A DNA stretch of 37,954 bases from Planctomycetota bacterium. GTDB taxonomy: Bacteria > Planctomycetota > Planctomycetia > Pirellulales > Pirellulaceae. The stretch spans positions 1 to 37,954 of the forward strand of contig JAPLNJ010000720.1 in the NCBI GenBank assembly GCA_026692885.1, in the 5' to 3' direction. Under the pieces are notes generated by a model. That model saw only the letters and a program-made list of their open reading frames with translations. It ran no database searches and was not told where the DNA came from. Each line of letters opens with the position of its first letter. Position 1 is the stretch's first letter. Shown here one piece after another: positions 10,401 through 16,014 of the stretch. The position numbers were made by a program, and so were the translations under genes.

Positions 10401-11198
10401 CGCAGTGACGGTTAGCGTGTGGGCATCGCTCGCCGAACTGTTGAGCTTATTGAAGAAGGTGGTGTCGCCGACGACGCTGAGGTTGTTCGTCAATACGACA
10501 TCGCCGTGAAAGTGAACAGTTCCCAAACTCGAGCTCGCAGTGCCGCTAAGGGTTCCCGCGGCGTTGATGGCGTTGGTTGCGGGCGTTGTCTTGGTTACAT
10601 CCAAGTTGGCGGACGTCGCTGCCGTGATGCTGGTCAAGTTGACTTGGTCAAGCGAGTCGTTGCCGCCAACATCCACAGACACCGTGCCGGTCGTGGTGTC
10701 GGTGACACCCACATATGCGTTATTGAATCCGACGTTCACGATAGAAGGACACCCGTCGGTCTGAATTGCAGTGATCGTAAGGTCGTGGATTTGGGCGCCG
10801 ACACCGACCGTCACGATGGCATAGTTGGCTTCCTCTGGGTTGTCGGCAGGGATCCAGGTGCTGGACCCGTCCCACTTGAAGTATGCCAAATTGGTGCCGC
10901 TATCCGTGCTGGTGTCGGCAAACGTCGTCGTCTTCCCGTCGGCCAGTTGGATCTTCAAGCTTGTGCCCGCAACCGCGTCGGAAACAGTGACGGTGTCAGC
11001 CTCTGCCACCGTATTCTCGGTGAGCGTCAGGTCGTAGAGGACGCCTCCTCCAAGCGAGGCGCCATAAGCCAGGTCAATCGCCAGCAGTCTTCGATCTTCC
11101 AGCGACTCAAATCCGAGGAACCGCTTGCTGCTACGAGCTCGGCTCTCTTGCGAACGCAACGACTCACGACGCGACTTCTTCAGTTTACGGATCTTCAT
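1461..11198 (-). CDS. Giant exported repeat protein with LEPR-XLL N-terminus and RTX-like C-terminus (3245 aa)
   Basis: Probable cell-surface or matrix protein. The chosen ATG at 11198 has AGAAAGG about 8 nt upstream and gives a basic N-terminus followed by FESLEDRRLLA at residues 30-40, the planctomycete LEPR-XLL type export motif. A TTG start 12 codons earlier is open but has no ribosome site and runs through it. The body is rich in T, A, G, V and D and consists of filamentous-adhesin-like beta repeats. A long module recurs with anchor E-I-E-V-N-A near nt 8980, 6616 and 4363, spaced 2364 and 2253 nt (788 and 751 residues). Near residues 3010-3145 there are GGxGxDxIxGGxG calcium-binding repeats, then a tail with DYLFGSTGTKTDWFLYATTG and EDLKN. 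The C-terminal ~1000 residues match the other giant gene of the window. It stands alone, with a likely terminator at 1373-1444. Adhesion is inference. Confidence 0.9.
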   Translation of the reverse strand: MKIRKLKKSRRESLRSQESRARSSKRFLGFESLEDRRLLAIDLAYGASLGGGVLYDLTLTENTVAEADTVTVSDAVAGTSLKIQLADGKTTTFADTSTDSGTNLAYFKWDGSSTWIPADNPEEANYAIVTVGVGAQIHDLTITAIQTDGCPSIVNVGFNNAYVGVTDTTTGTVSVDVGGNDSLDQVNLTSITAATSANLDVTKTTPATNAINAAGTLSGTASSSLGTVHFHGDVVLTNNLSVVGDTTFFNKLNSSASDAHTLTVTAGGGNVVFTGAVGSGSTQELGAITIVSAVDVTADSTINAARLTQTDGTGTTWLKDAVTTTDATVVTGGVVLSTDAIKLDSGLVTNGGPVTLHARSTTAAVTFPSGAWITTEGGAVEIDATGLAGIVDMGSWGKLDTTGVTSEEANGGMGGQVTVSTNGGTIAVVDIATDGGLATSPLDGTFNGGAAGNITLGGGAITLNGNLSAEGGLPCGTPPGTQGNGGTITIADAATAPFGLTLTTGDTAGTIKLNGITATGGLDVTAVTAIEAQGDLSGDYINIRGPVALKALLTVSGTNATFWNKVEGHYDLAINSLSTLFKDTVGAVDSIGDDDGPAIVFAASTQTTFSNTLTTSSSITQTNGSDGSIEFQGDVQVGVGATNVTASTFGADVVLNPTDELHLSFHSDGAVTFGSTTPLEDKLTLQNGAASIVSVGALHMNSVTVMLPSTVANYKTTLTSSDGKVTISGSVTSDGGEIEVNADTGVELDTVSSAITSFTAVGLNHHDAAGLIDINADVDANGAGSFTMSAAGSISSDAATTENRIEIDAADFVVSAGTISAGTTALSVVHIGPTNVVATSTPIAISLGVGTVADTFGVADAELDRITAARVEIGYRADVTTEHVASGAVTIDGDVNPANTGVLVISGASINDDATSDYTITVLDLALLAASGGTGVGGGNRLQVTTGTTTLVAQASAGNINILESTDVTVGTITTDEGPIEGLATTAGDITLTTTDGSITVDYAVTAGTSTASDGNVILDAQTTTAAARNVALNASVSALLDQVDIRATGSITQPSATTVYILADKLTLVAGVSIGEASGLTAIDTQVTTVAALAGASGNIFIQEAALGTTLTVDEIASKISSAAAVVGATVTSGDGGIDIRTADGTLTISKVVTASGTGNVILDAVGTSDVALGASVSAGATGDTHIKAGRAITYSAGTVGGVDVFLQAVTGVGATGAANAVQTSATNLGVSAGDKVYVTEADSVTVTTVSDLITPTTFEGIATSDDDVFLNLTAAEATLTIANPVANGANTIRLGAGDLFAAADNMVIATDGGADYAVSATVVTLRPQNAESIALGTASEAGAGVLELVTAELAEISALDLIIGDAAVTTSISLTDDTAVANVTNVLLQASVAIDSTAADHELNIKTGGAGNLAFSAGTSIGATFAFGTEVATVSADAAGGLIAITETVAGGALAVGRVTVDGTNYDDTTGTSTITIVAAGGNLTLNTLGGAVSTTGDNAKITLSSSDNSVIIRAGVTSDGGEIEVNADTGVTLDTEFSDIASFLASGLNVAGLIDINADVDAGGTGTFTMSDAGASVSSNAGTADAKIEIDAGDFVLSAGTINAGDSVVHIGPTAGNIITLGADGAGFSVNNTELNQITAGRVEIGYRADVSEHVASGAVTINANVNSTVTTVLVISSGAAINADAAGRTVTETSLAFSAVTGVGASTSFDVETTTLAAKVTGTGAIVLNELTDVAVGRVAADDGSNIDGLTTNAGDITLTTTAGSITVDYAVTAGTVAASDGNVILDAHGATKNVALNANVSALADQVDIRATVDITQPTNSVYIFADKLTLVAGGSIGAGTSPATYIDTQVTTVAALAGTAVNGNIFINEAAAGTTLTVGAITSKTSGTTTVTGAKIEGLATNGTVDSRTANGTLTISNEVTAKGTGILILAGLGGNVAVGASVSAGFSGDAHIEASGAISQTAGTVSGNDVFLEAVGSVGASISANTFGATGTSVNVSSGTVTVGWVSNLIDGGWFEGIGAGSAYLTLPINQATLTIANDATGSATVRGGVFTATADEILINTNTDYAVDVSGLVTLKPYTAESVALGANDVPANDILELNTPELAEIKALDLFIGDDTDTTSISLIADTAAADVTNVFLQASVAIGSTHVDNQLNVKGGQGNLVLRAGTSIGDTIAFGTTVATLSAQAASGVLAVADTDGLILGRVTVNSSSFDNTSATGVLTVTAGTDLTLNATGGAVSSTGVGSKITLTATAGAVTASNSVTSSGGEIEVNATAGVTLDAVNSDFTSITGGTAGLIDINADKDADGTGTFTISDADASLSSNATTNDARIEIDAGDFDLTSGLGTIDAGASEVHIGPTTAKEIKIGTGTDNFGVADVDLDKITAARVEIGYRAPTGDHVASGAVTIDGDVSPSGTSVLVISSGAAINADAAGRTVTETSLAFNAVLGVGATTSFNVETGATTLAARVTGTGAIVLNELTDVTVGTITTDEVDIVGLTTFAGNITLTTTEGSITVDQVVTAGTDGNVILDARTATTVSHDVELNASVTALDDQVDIRASGSITQPLATFYIIATDVTLVAVAGSVGGAAGVTAIDTQATNVAAAAGTNVYVNEDTVGGDLTIGTVTSLITTTAVTGVSTTAGHIDVRTENGTLTVSSAVAAGTAGNVNLVSPETAIITNHVVVNATVTAVGGTIDLSAGDNLTVGTTAHVHANGSLTLSVDAGSTDLAGGTANLYGQLASDLTTPAAIQVNGGPENDTFTVDSDGDTTGTVLNVLSKITIVGAAGIDSLTLVDSGETDPTNVTLDNVTTATGGRIGAGASDNFFIGVAGDVYLTYTGLENVTLNMGSVSDTIDLSEYYQHGATTNFTVGGGTIGAGITDTIMLNFASAAGPIVIAATQTGSARATGFGLVAWTSIEDFSHIHGLSEPVLTTGDLYVQGTTGNDVITFTEVGIDSLNAFTVKVGTTVYPSSGTYGSIGTLIAWAGAGNDRVTVTSTTVTNNNCEFHGEAGNDYLSGAGVAGAGGASNIDILDGGIGDDTIYGLNGKDILTGGAGKDLIDGGDGDDWIDGGAGADTIYTGAGNDLARGGADADVLYSQLGNDVLLGEGGNDILYGGTVRSLLIGGEGADYLYAAAGDIMIAAKTSFDDQSTAHDDALKAIVGLWKNVVDGTPPSATALAARLSILSQQDSDGHVFSVLPDDATRDYLFGSTGTKTDWFLYATTGVLDSVSRVGLEDLKN
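3106..3269. repeat. 164-nt near-identical patch shared with the second giant gene (copy 1)
   Basis: This stretch matches 22272-22435 at 161 of 164 positions without gaps, clearly closer than the flanking DNA of the two paralogs. It encodes part of the C-terminal shared region, including RTENGTLTVSS and NHVVVNATVTAVGG. Confidence 0.85.
4360..9100 (-). repeat. Long-period internal protein modules of the first giant gene
   Basis: Three successive modules carry the same ordered motifs: VTSDGGEIEVNA, GLIDINAD, EIDAGDF, VHIGPT, VEIGYRA, HVASGAVTI, ELTDV, TTTxGSITVD, NVILDA, QVDIRA and LTLVAG. Anchor positions differ by 2364 and 2253 nt, both multiples of three. A fourth copy occurs once in the second giant gene (anchor near 23523). 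The third copy here runs straight into the C-terminal region below 3300. Confidence 0.8.
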
Positions 11199-11295
11199 TG
11201 CGAAAACCTTTCTCTGTTCTGTTCGGCGGAACAAAAAACTAGGCTGTGGGTCAACGAGGGAAAAACACTGGGCCGCTCGCGGTGAGCGGCGGTGG

Positions 11296-11411
11296 GCACT
11301 CGCTCAGGAGTTCTGATGCCAAAGAAACTCGGTGTTTCGAAACACAAACCGGGTTTCTGGGGCACCGGGTTTCTAGGGTGTGGTACGATTCGCGAACTCC
11401 TGAGCGGGTGC
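11296..11411. repeat. Nested foldback element upstream of the first giant gene
   Basis: Outer arms 11296-11313 and 11394-11411 are reverse complements at 17 of 18 positions (CGCTCAGGAGTTC with GAACTCCTGAGCG). Inside lie the palindrome GTGTTTCGAAACAC and several GGGTTTCT/AGAAAC blocks. The 116-nt size, terminal inverted repeats and lack of coding sequence suggest a MITE-like or cruciform element about 100 nt upstream of the giant gene start. Confidence 0.7.
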
Positions 11412-12024
11412 TGACTGGCTGGCGCTGTGTCGGACGCGACGAGCGGTAGGGCTGGTAGCGTTGCTGGCGCTGAGGACGGAACAACTTCGTGCGAACTGTC
11501 GAGGAACAACTTAATCGTGGGGATCTTCGCCCCTCACCCCGACCCTCTCCCCGGAGTACCGGGGCGAGGGAGGAGTTTGCTGTGGTTGCTTTGGTTACGA
11601 GGCTCTGCCTGGTGGCCCGGCGGTCGCGAGGGGTTGCCTCGGATGCGGGCCGGCAGAGCCGGGAGGACAGTGCGTGCCCAGGCGGAGCCTGGGTACGAGG
11701 ATTCATCCCAGGCAGAGCCTGGGCACGAGGGTTTCCCCGGCGTACCTGGGCGAGAGAGTTGCTGCTCTGCTGGGTTGCGGTCATCGGTCAGATTCCATCC
11801 GGGAGATCCCGGTTCTGCCATCGGGGGGGTCTGACGAAACAATCAGGAAATGGTTTACCACGGTTCGGTGGAGGCTCATTTCTATACCCCACCACTTAAC
11901 AAGTCAATCAGCGGACAAGTTAATTTTCCAAAAATCAAGTGAATTTATCCCGATTCGAATTTGGTCACGGTTTAATGCTCGGGATGGGTATGCTATGGAC
12001 TGAAAGGGGGGCGGGGCGATTTTT

Positions 12025-12583
12025 GATTGCGGATTGCGGATTGCGGATTGCGGAGTTCAGGGGTTGATGATTGGAAAGTGGTCCCTCGAATCGTCGGGGA
12101 TTTCCCCATTTTTCTGCCGCTAATTTTTTTGCCGCTAATCTTCCTGTCCACCATCGTCCTGCCCCTAAGGTGCATCGGCGCCAGCGGCAAGTGGTTGTTC
12201 GCTACGTGATGTCTTGGGCTGCAATTGCCGTGCGCTAGGTTGCCCGGCAAAACGCTGGCTTGATGCACCCTACACAAATCGTCCTGTCCTCAAGGTGCAT
12301 CGGCGCCAGCGGCAAGTGGTTGTTCGCTGCGTGATGGCTTGGGCTGCGATTGCCGTGCGCTAGGTTGCCCGGCAAAACGCTGGCTTGATTCACCCTACAC
12401 AAATCGTCCTGCCCCTAAGGTGCATCGGCGCCAGCGGCAAGTGGTTGTTCGCTACGTGATATTTCGGGCTGCAATCACCGTGCACTAAGTTGCTCGGCAA
12501 AACGCTGGCTTGATGCACCCTACACAAATCGTCCTGCCCCTAAGGTGCATCGGCGCCAGCGGCAAATGGTTGTTCGCTGCGTG
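12025..12583 (+). repeat. Composite repeat unit 1: GATTGCG array, core, 3.4 foldbacks
   Basis: Four GATTGCG heptamers (12025-12052) lead into the ~90-nt core (12061-12149). The core contains AATGG/GTGG TCCCTCGA, ATCG, TCGGGGA and CCCCATTTTT, then two CCGCTAAT blocks. Four foldback units follow from 12164. This copy lacks the 49-nt trailer seen in units 2 and 3, and its last foldback is cut at about 12583. Confidence 0.8.
12164..12583 (+). repeat. Tandem foldback array, 125-nt period, 3.4 copies
   Basis: Units begin CTAAGGTGCATCGGCGCCAGCG-like at 12164, 12289, 12414 and 12539, exactly 125 nt apart. Each full unit is about 111 nt and ends CGCTGGCTTGATGCACCCTA. The ends are imperfect inverted repeats (GGTGCATC..GCCAGCG against CGCTGGC..GATGCACC), so each unit can fold back on itself, with an inner TTGCC-C-GGCAA hairpin. 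Units are joined by a short ACAAATCGTCCTG spacer. The fourth unit keeps only its 5' part. Confidence 0.85.
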
Positions 12584-12823
12584 CATCTTGAACCACCGAC
12601 AGTCTCGTTTCACGTTGTATCTCACGCCTGTCAGCCGTACTCGGCAACCGCTTCGGTCTGATCAAAACCACACTTTTGTCATGTCGGTGCGAACCGACCG
12701 CCGGATCGCTCGAGCGTTCCGCAACAAAGCAGGGTCGCGATCTTCGCAGATCGCGTCTTGAGAGATCTAGGGTGAAATCCGCAAACTTTTGCGGGTTTGC
12801 GAAAAACTACTTCCTGGGAGGGG

Positions 12824-13089
12824 TCAGTTGTCAGTTGTCAGGGGTTGATGACAGGAAAATGGTCCCTCGAATCGTCGGGGATTTCCCCATTTTTCTGCCG
12901 CTAATTTTTTTGCCGCTAATCTTCCTGTCCTCAAGGTGTATCGGCGCCAGCGGCAAGTGGTTGTTCGCGGCGTGACGTCTTGGTCTGCGATTGCCGTGCG
13001 CTAGGCTATGCGGCAAAACGCTGGCTTGATGCACCCTACACATCACAAGCGAAGTCCTCGCGGAAAGTACTCAAAAAAATTTCGGATTG
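12824..13089 (+). repeat. Composite repeat unit 2: heptamer, core, one foldback, trailer
   Basis: Short TCAGTTG run (12824-12840), core (12841-12930), one foldback (12930-13040) and the 49-nt trailer (13041-13089) ending in AAAAAAATTTCGGATTG. The trailer is identical in all 49 positions to 14134-14182. The unit ends about 40 nt from the stop codon of the convergent nucleotidyltransferase gene. Confidence 0.85.
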
Positions 13090-13127
13090 CATGCGAAACA
13101 CGGAAGGGTCGGGGGTCAGGTGTCAGT

Positions 13128-13727
13128 TCAGCTTTCGGGGTTGTCGAGCAGCTCCTGGAGGCGAGCGGCCAACTGCGGAGGAAATCGCGAGGACCAGGAC
13201 TTGTCGATCAGTTCTACGCCGATCATGTCTCGTAGGTGCATACGGTCCTTGTCTCGAAACGACGTCAGCTTCATCCGGATCAAGGCTTCCAAGGTCACGA
13301 CGCGGAATCCGCCGAAGTCGACGGACTCGGTGACGTCCGGTGCGGGGACGACGTTCTCGTCCCGGACCTTCTCGCTGGCGAAGACCACATGCACGGCATC
13401 CCGCGCCTTGGCACCCGGACCGTCCAGAAACATGTCTAATCCGGCCGCTCGGCGATACACAAACCCCGCCCCCTCCAACGCTTGCTGCGCGGCTGCCAAG
13501 TCGGCGCGTCGCAACAAGATGTCGACGTCGCGCGTAGTCCGCACCGCCGCTTCGTCCACCTGCGCCACCCAGGCGCGAACCGCGTTGCCCCCGCAGACCG
13601 TGTAGGGCACGCCCGCCTGGTCCAGCGCCGCGACCGCTCGCTGCAGCCTATCCCGCACTCGCTCCACAGCTCGTTCCATCCTCTCCCATAACAGGTCGCC
13701 AGAGATAGCATTCGTCGACGCAGTCAT
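13128..13727 (-). CDS. Solitary nucleotidyltransferase-fold protein (199 aa)
   Basis: The protein has the marks of the polymerase-beta-like nucleotidyltransferase fold: GGNAV at residues 46-50, then TTRDVDILL with the paired acids D67 and D69, and a later acidic strand ARDAVHVVFA that may give the third carboxylate. A conserved LEALIRMKL...RDKDRMHLRDM segment follows, as in AbiEii/MNT-like and related families. ATG at 13727 is preferred over a TTG at 13763, because the extra 12 codons would be encoded by the upstream heptamer repeat. The ribosome site is weak. No antitoxin-like or HEPN partner is next to it, so a toxin role is not supported here. The gene sits between composite units 2 and 3, ~40 nt from each. 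The substrate cannot be read from the sequence. Confidence 0.85.
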   Translation of the reverse strand: MTASTNAISGDLLWERMERAVERVRDRLQRAVAALDQAGVPYTVCGGNAVRAWVAQVDEAAVRTTRDVDILLRRADLAAAQQALEGAGFVYRRAAGLDMFLDGPGAKARDAVHVVFASEKVRDENVVPAPDVTESVDFGGFRVVTLEALIRMKLTSFRDKDRMHLRDMIGVELIDKSWSSRFPPQLAARLQELLDNPES

Positions 13728-13763
13728 TCGTGGTCCAGAAAGCGAGGAGTTGTCAGGGGTCAA

Positions 13764-14182
13764 TTTCAGATTTCAGATTTCAGATTTCAATTTCAGGGGT
13801 TGATGACAGGAAAATGGTCCCTCGAATCGTCGGGGATTTCCCCATTTTTCTGCCCCCATTTTTCTGCCACTATCATCCTGTCCACCATCTTCCCGTCCCT
13901 AAGGTGCATCGGCGCCAGCGGCAAGTGGTTGTTCGCTGCGTGATGTCTTGCGCTGCGATTACCGTGCGCTAGGCTGCGCGGCAAAACGCTGGCTTGATGC
14001 ACCCTACACTAATCTTCCTGTCCCTAAGGTGCATCGGCGCCAGCGGCAAGTGGTTGTTCGCGGTGTGACGTCTTGGGCTGCGATTGCCGTGCGCTGAGCC
14101 GCGCGGCAAAACGTTGGCTTGATGCACCCTACACATCACAAGCGAAGTCCTCGCGGAAAGTACTCAAAAAAATTTCGGATTG
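13764..14182 (+). repeat. Composite repeat unit 3: TCAGATT array, core, two foldbacks, trailer
   Basis: TCAGATT heptamers (13764-13796) precede the core (13796-13894). In this copy the CCATTTTTCTGCC part is duplicated. Two foldbacks start at 13898 and 14023, again 125 nt apart, and the 49-nt trailer is at 14134-14182. The array begins only 37 nt upstream of the ATG of the divergent nucleotidyltransferase gene, so promoter signals for that gene would lie in or beside the repeat. Confidence 0.85.
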
Positions 14183-14203
14183 TCAGCTCTTCGAGTTCTG
14201 CTC

Positions 14204-14296
14204 CTATTTCGCGGCGGGGATCTCCAGTTCGTCCAGCGTGTCGGCGGTCAACCGGTCGTCGAGGCGGACGACGAGCCCACGGCCGGGTTCGTCTCT
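14204..14296 (-). pseudogene. Possible 3' remnant of an unrecognised gene
   Basis: On the minus strand an open frame ends with ...GRGLVVRLDDRLTADTLDELEIPAAK and a stop at 14204. The composition is protein-like and unlike the translated repeats around it. Upstream the frame runs into the palindromic element at 14303-14354, so any original 5' part appears lost or displaced. I do not recognise the family; it may be chance. Confidence 0.2.
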
Positions 14297-14302
14297 TCGT
14301 AG

Positions 14303-14354
14303 CGTAGAAGGGAATTTATTCCGCTTCACTGAACGGATTGAAATCCGTTCTACG
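14303..14354. repeat. CGTAG...CTACG-bounded palindromic element
   Basis: Bounded by CGTAG and CTACG, it contains two palindromes: GAAGGGAAT/ATTCCGCTTC (imperfect, about 14308-14326) and GAACGGATT-GA-AATCCGTTC (14331-14350, perfect 9-bp arms). It has the size of small REP/MITE-like elements. Confidence 0.7.
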
Positions 14355-14397
14355 ACAAAGGCGAATCGCTTGCGCAACAGGCGAACCAACGTTGTGC

Positions 14398-14417
14398 CAC
14401 GGCTTCGGAGAGCCGTG
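14398..14417. repeat. Short hairpin CACGGCT/AGCCGTG
   Basis: Perfect 7-bp arms (14398-14404, 14411-14417) around the 6-nt loop TCGGAG. No gene ends here, so a terminator role is not favoured. Confidence 0.6.
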
Positions 14418-14763
14418 CTACTTTGGTAACGGTGACGCTCGGCTGCACGAGCAAAGGGAATGCCAGAGTTGGGGAATCGTGAAGCGATTAGGGCTGGCCG
14501 TGATCGGAACGCTGTTAAGAAATCTAGCAGCGGATCACCGTAATCGCGAAGTGTTAGCTAGAAAATGCGGCTTTTCCTCGCGGTTCATGGTGCGCAACGT
14601 TCCGATTGCGGCCCGTTCGTGGGCAACATAGAGACCAAATAATTTGCAGCGGATTGTGTAATCGGGGGACGACAGGTGTCAATCTTTGGTTGGCACTTTG
14701 TAGTCAAATGGTTTGCGCCAACAAGCGGTTGCCGTTGGTTTGGGTGGGGTGAAGATGCGGAGA

Positions 14764-15287
14764 GTTGTCAGTTGTCTGCGGTCAGTTGGCAGTTGTCAGT
14801 GGTCAGTGGTCAGTTGTCAGTTGTCAGTTGTCAGTTGTCAGTTGTCAGTTGTCAGTTGTCAGTTGTCAGTTGTCAGTTGTCAGTTGGCAGTTGTCAGTTG
14901 TCAGTTGGCAGATTTCAGTTGTCAGATTTCAGATTTCAGGGATTGATGACAGGAAAATGGTCCCTCGAATCGTCGGGGATTTCACCATTTTTCTGCCGCC
15001 CATTTTTTTGCCGCTAATCTTCCTGTCCGCATTCCTGTCCCTAAGGTGCATCGGCGCCAGCGGCACGCGGTTGTTCGCGGCGTGATGTCTTGAGCTGCGA
15101 TTGCCGTGTGCTCAGTTGCATGGCAAAACGCTGGCTTGATGCACCCTCCACATCTCTTGCTGTCCGCGGCGTGATGTCTTGAGCTGCGATTGCCGTGTGC
15201 TCAGTTGCATGGCAAAACGCTGGCTTGATGCACCCACCACATCAGATGCAGGGGTCCTCGCGGCAAGCACTCAGGCTTCAGCAAGTC
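14764..15287 (+). repeat. Composite repeat unit 4: long TCAGTTG array, core, 1.6 foldbacks, diverged trailer
   Basis: A run of about 25 heptamers, mostly TCAGTTG with TCAGTGG, GCAGTTG and TCAGATT variants (14764-14938), precedes the core (14938-15029). One full foldback (15040-15150) and a 5'-truncated second copy (15165-15236) follow; their shared parts are almost identical. The sequence after it (15239-15287) resembles the 49-nt trailer only loosely (TCCTCGCGGCAAGCACTCA). The unit ends ~120 nt before the retropepsin-like gene. Confidence 0.8.
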
Positions 15288-15351
15288 CGTTGCGCCGCCT
15301 TCGGTTCGGCCTTCGGAGAGGTCCGCCTACACGAGACACTGCCGGATCGCG

Positions 15352-15357
15352 TACAAT
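15352..15357 (+). promoter_or_regulatory. Possible -10 element for the retropepsin-like gene
   Basis: TACAAT lies 46 nt upstream of the ATG. No good -35 hexamer is found at the usual spacing (ACACGA at 15329-15334), so this is only a weak candidate. Confidence 0.25.
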
Positions 15358-15403
15358 CAACGCAGGCCGCAGGAGTTCTGTCGGTACACGAGGAGGCTTC
15401 GTC

Positions 15404-15835
15404 ATGGGCCTGGTTTACGCGGAAGTCGAATTGATTAACGGGTTTGATTTTCTCAAAGCCGAAGCGGGCGAACTACCGGAAGCGGAAGTGCGTCGGATGC
15501 CGGTGCGCATCCTGGTGGAGAGCGGGTGCGGTACGTTGGCCATCAACGAGAACATCCGCAATCAGTTGGGACTGCGCGGACGAGAAAGGCGGACCATGCA
15601 GATGGCGGACGCAAGCGTCATTACGCTGGACATCGTCGGACCGGTCGAAATCCGGTTCGCCAATCGGCGGTCCTGCCTGGATGCCGTCGTCTTGCCCGGC
15701 GATGCGGAGCCGCTGCTGGGAGCGATTCCCATGCAAGATATGGATGTGGATATGGATGTGCTCGTCGATCCTCAGCGTCATCGGCTGATCGTCAACCCCG
15801 AACACCCCATCCTGGCCGGCGGGTTGCTGAAGTAG
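15404..15835 (+). CDS. Retropepsin-like (clan AA) aspartic protease homolog with Glu at the catalytic Asp position (143 aa)
   Basis: The ATG at 15404 follows a perfect AGGAGG at 15391-15396 with 7-nt spacing, so the start is firm. MGLVYAEVELING, LPEAEVRRMPVRILVESG, INENIRNQLGL, VGPVEIRFANR and LPGDAEPLLGAIPMQDMD match the small single-domain clan AA proteases of bacteria, and the length is usual. The family active-site triplet D-[ST]-G is read here as E39-S40-G41. GAG for GAC/GAT is a one-base change that would probably lower or abolish activity. A small in-frame duplication gives MDVDMDV at residues 113-119. The gene is alone, between composite repeat unit 4 and a dispersed repeat. It could be a non-catalytic binding protein or a decaying protease. 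Confidence 0.88.
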   Translation: MGLVYAEVELINGFDFLKAEAGELPEAEVRRMPVRILVESGCGTLAINENIRNQLGLRGRERRTMQMADASVITLDIVGPVEIRFANRRSCLDAVVLPGDAEPLLGAIPMQDMDVDMDVLVDPQRHRLIVNPEHPILAGGLLK

Positions 15836-15836
15836 C

Positions 15837-16002
15837 CCAATCAGAATGGGAACCACGGATGGCACGGATGACACGGATGGGGAGTGTTCTGCAATGATCC
15901 GCGCCATCCGTGTCATCGGTGGTTAGAATCCCCTCCCCGCCGACCTTCCGGGTCGGTCTGAAATCTCAAATCTGTCATCCGCAAGCTTCAATCCCCGCGG
16001 CC
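15837..16002 (+). repeat. ~150-nt dispersed repeat, copy 2
   Basis: Second copy of the element at 756-904, starting 2 nt after the stop of the retropepsin-like gene and ending 13 nt from the stop of the convergent dockerin gene. Inside, CCGACC-TTCCG-GGTCGG (15940-15956) forms a 6-bp hairpin. It fills the whole convergent gap and could serve as a terminator for either gene; that is inference. Confidence 0.75.
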
Positions 16003-16014
16003 GATTTGCTTCGT

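Larger units (their letters stand above)
11199..13127. other. Gene-free spacer with palindromes and composite repeat units
   Basis: No convincing gene in 1.9 kb. Hairpins close to the giant gene start include CCGCTC/GAGCGG (11273-11289) and a nested foldback (11296-11411). Then come CCCCGG-AGTA-CCGGGG (11549-11564), two CCCAGGC-type palindromes around 11676-11694 and 11706-11723, and an AT-richer stretch (about 11850-12000) without a clear promoter. Composite units 1 and 2 follow (12025-12583, 12824-13089). Between them is 12584-12823, holding a hairpin CGCGATCT-TCGC-AGATCGCG (12736-12755). Confidence 0.75.
13728..15403. other. Gene-poor spacer with composite units 3 and 4
   Basis: Apart from a possible gene remnant (14204-14296), this 1.7-kb stretch holds composite unit 3 (13764-14182), palindromes at 14303-14354 and 14398-14417, about 300 nt without recognised features (14440-14760), the long heptamer array and composite unit 4 (14764-15287). 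Confidence 0.75.

Noticed and set aside
12584..12823. tRNA or other known RNA gene around the hairpin at 12736-12755
   Set aside because: Only one short stem is present; no cloverleaf or conserved tRNA arm sequences could be found here or elsewhere in the spacers.
14338..14631. 97-codon plus-strand frame
   Set aside because: It begins inside a palindromic element, has no ribosome site and resembles no protein I know.
14764..14938. CRISPR array
   Set aside because: The repeats are contiguous 7-mers without unique spacers.
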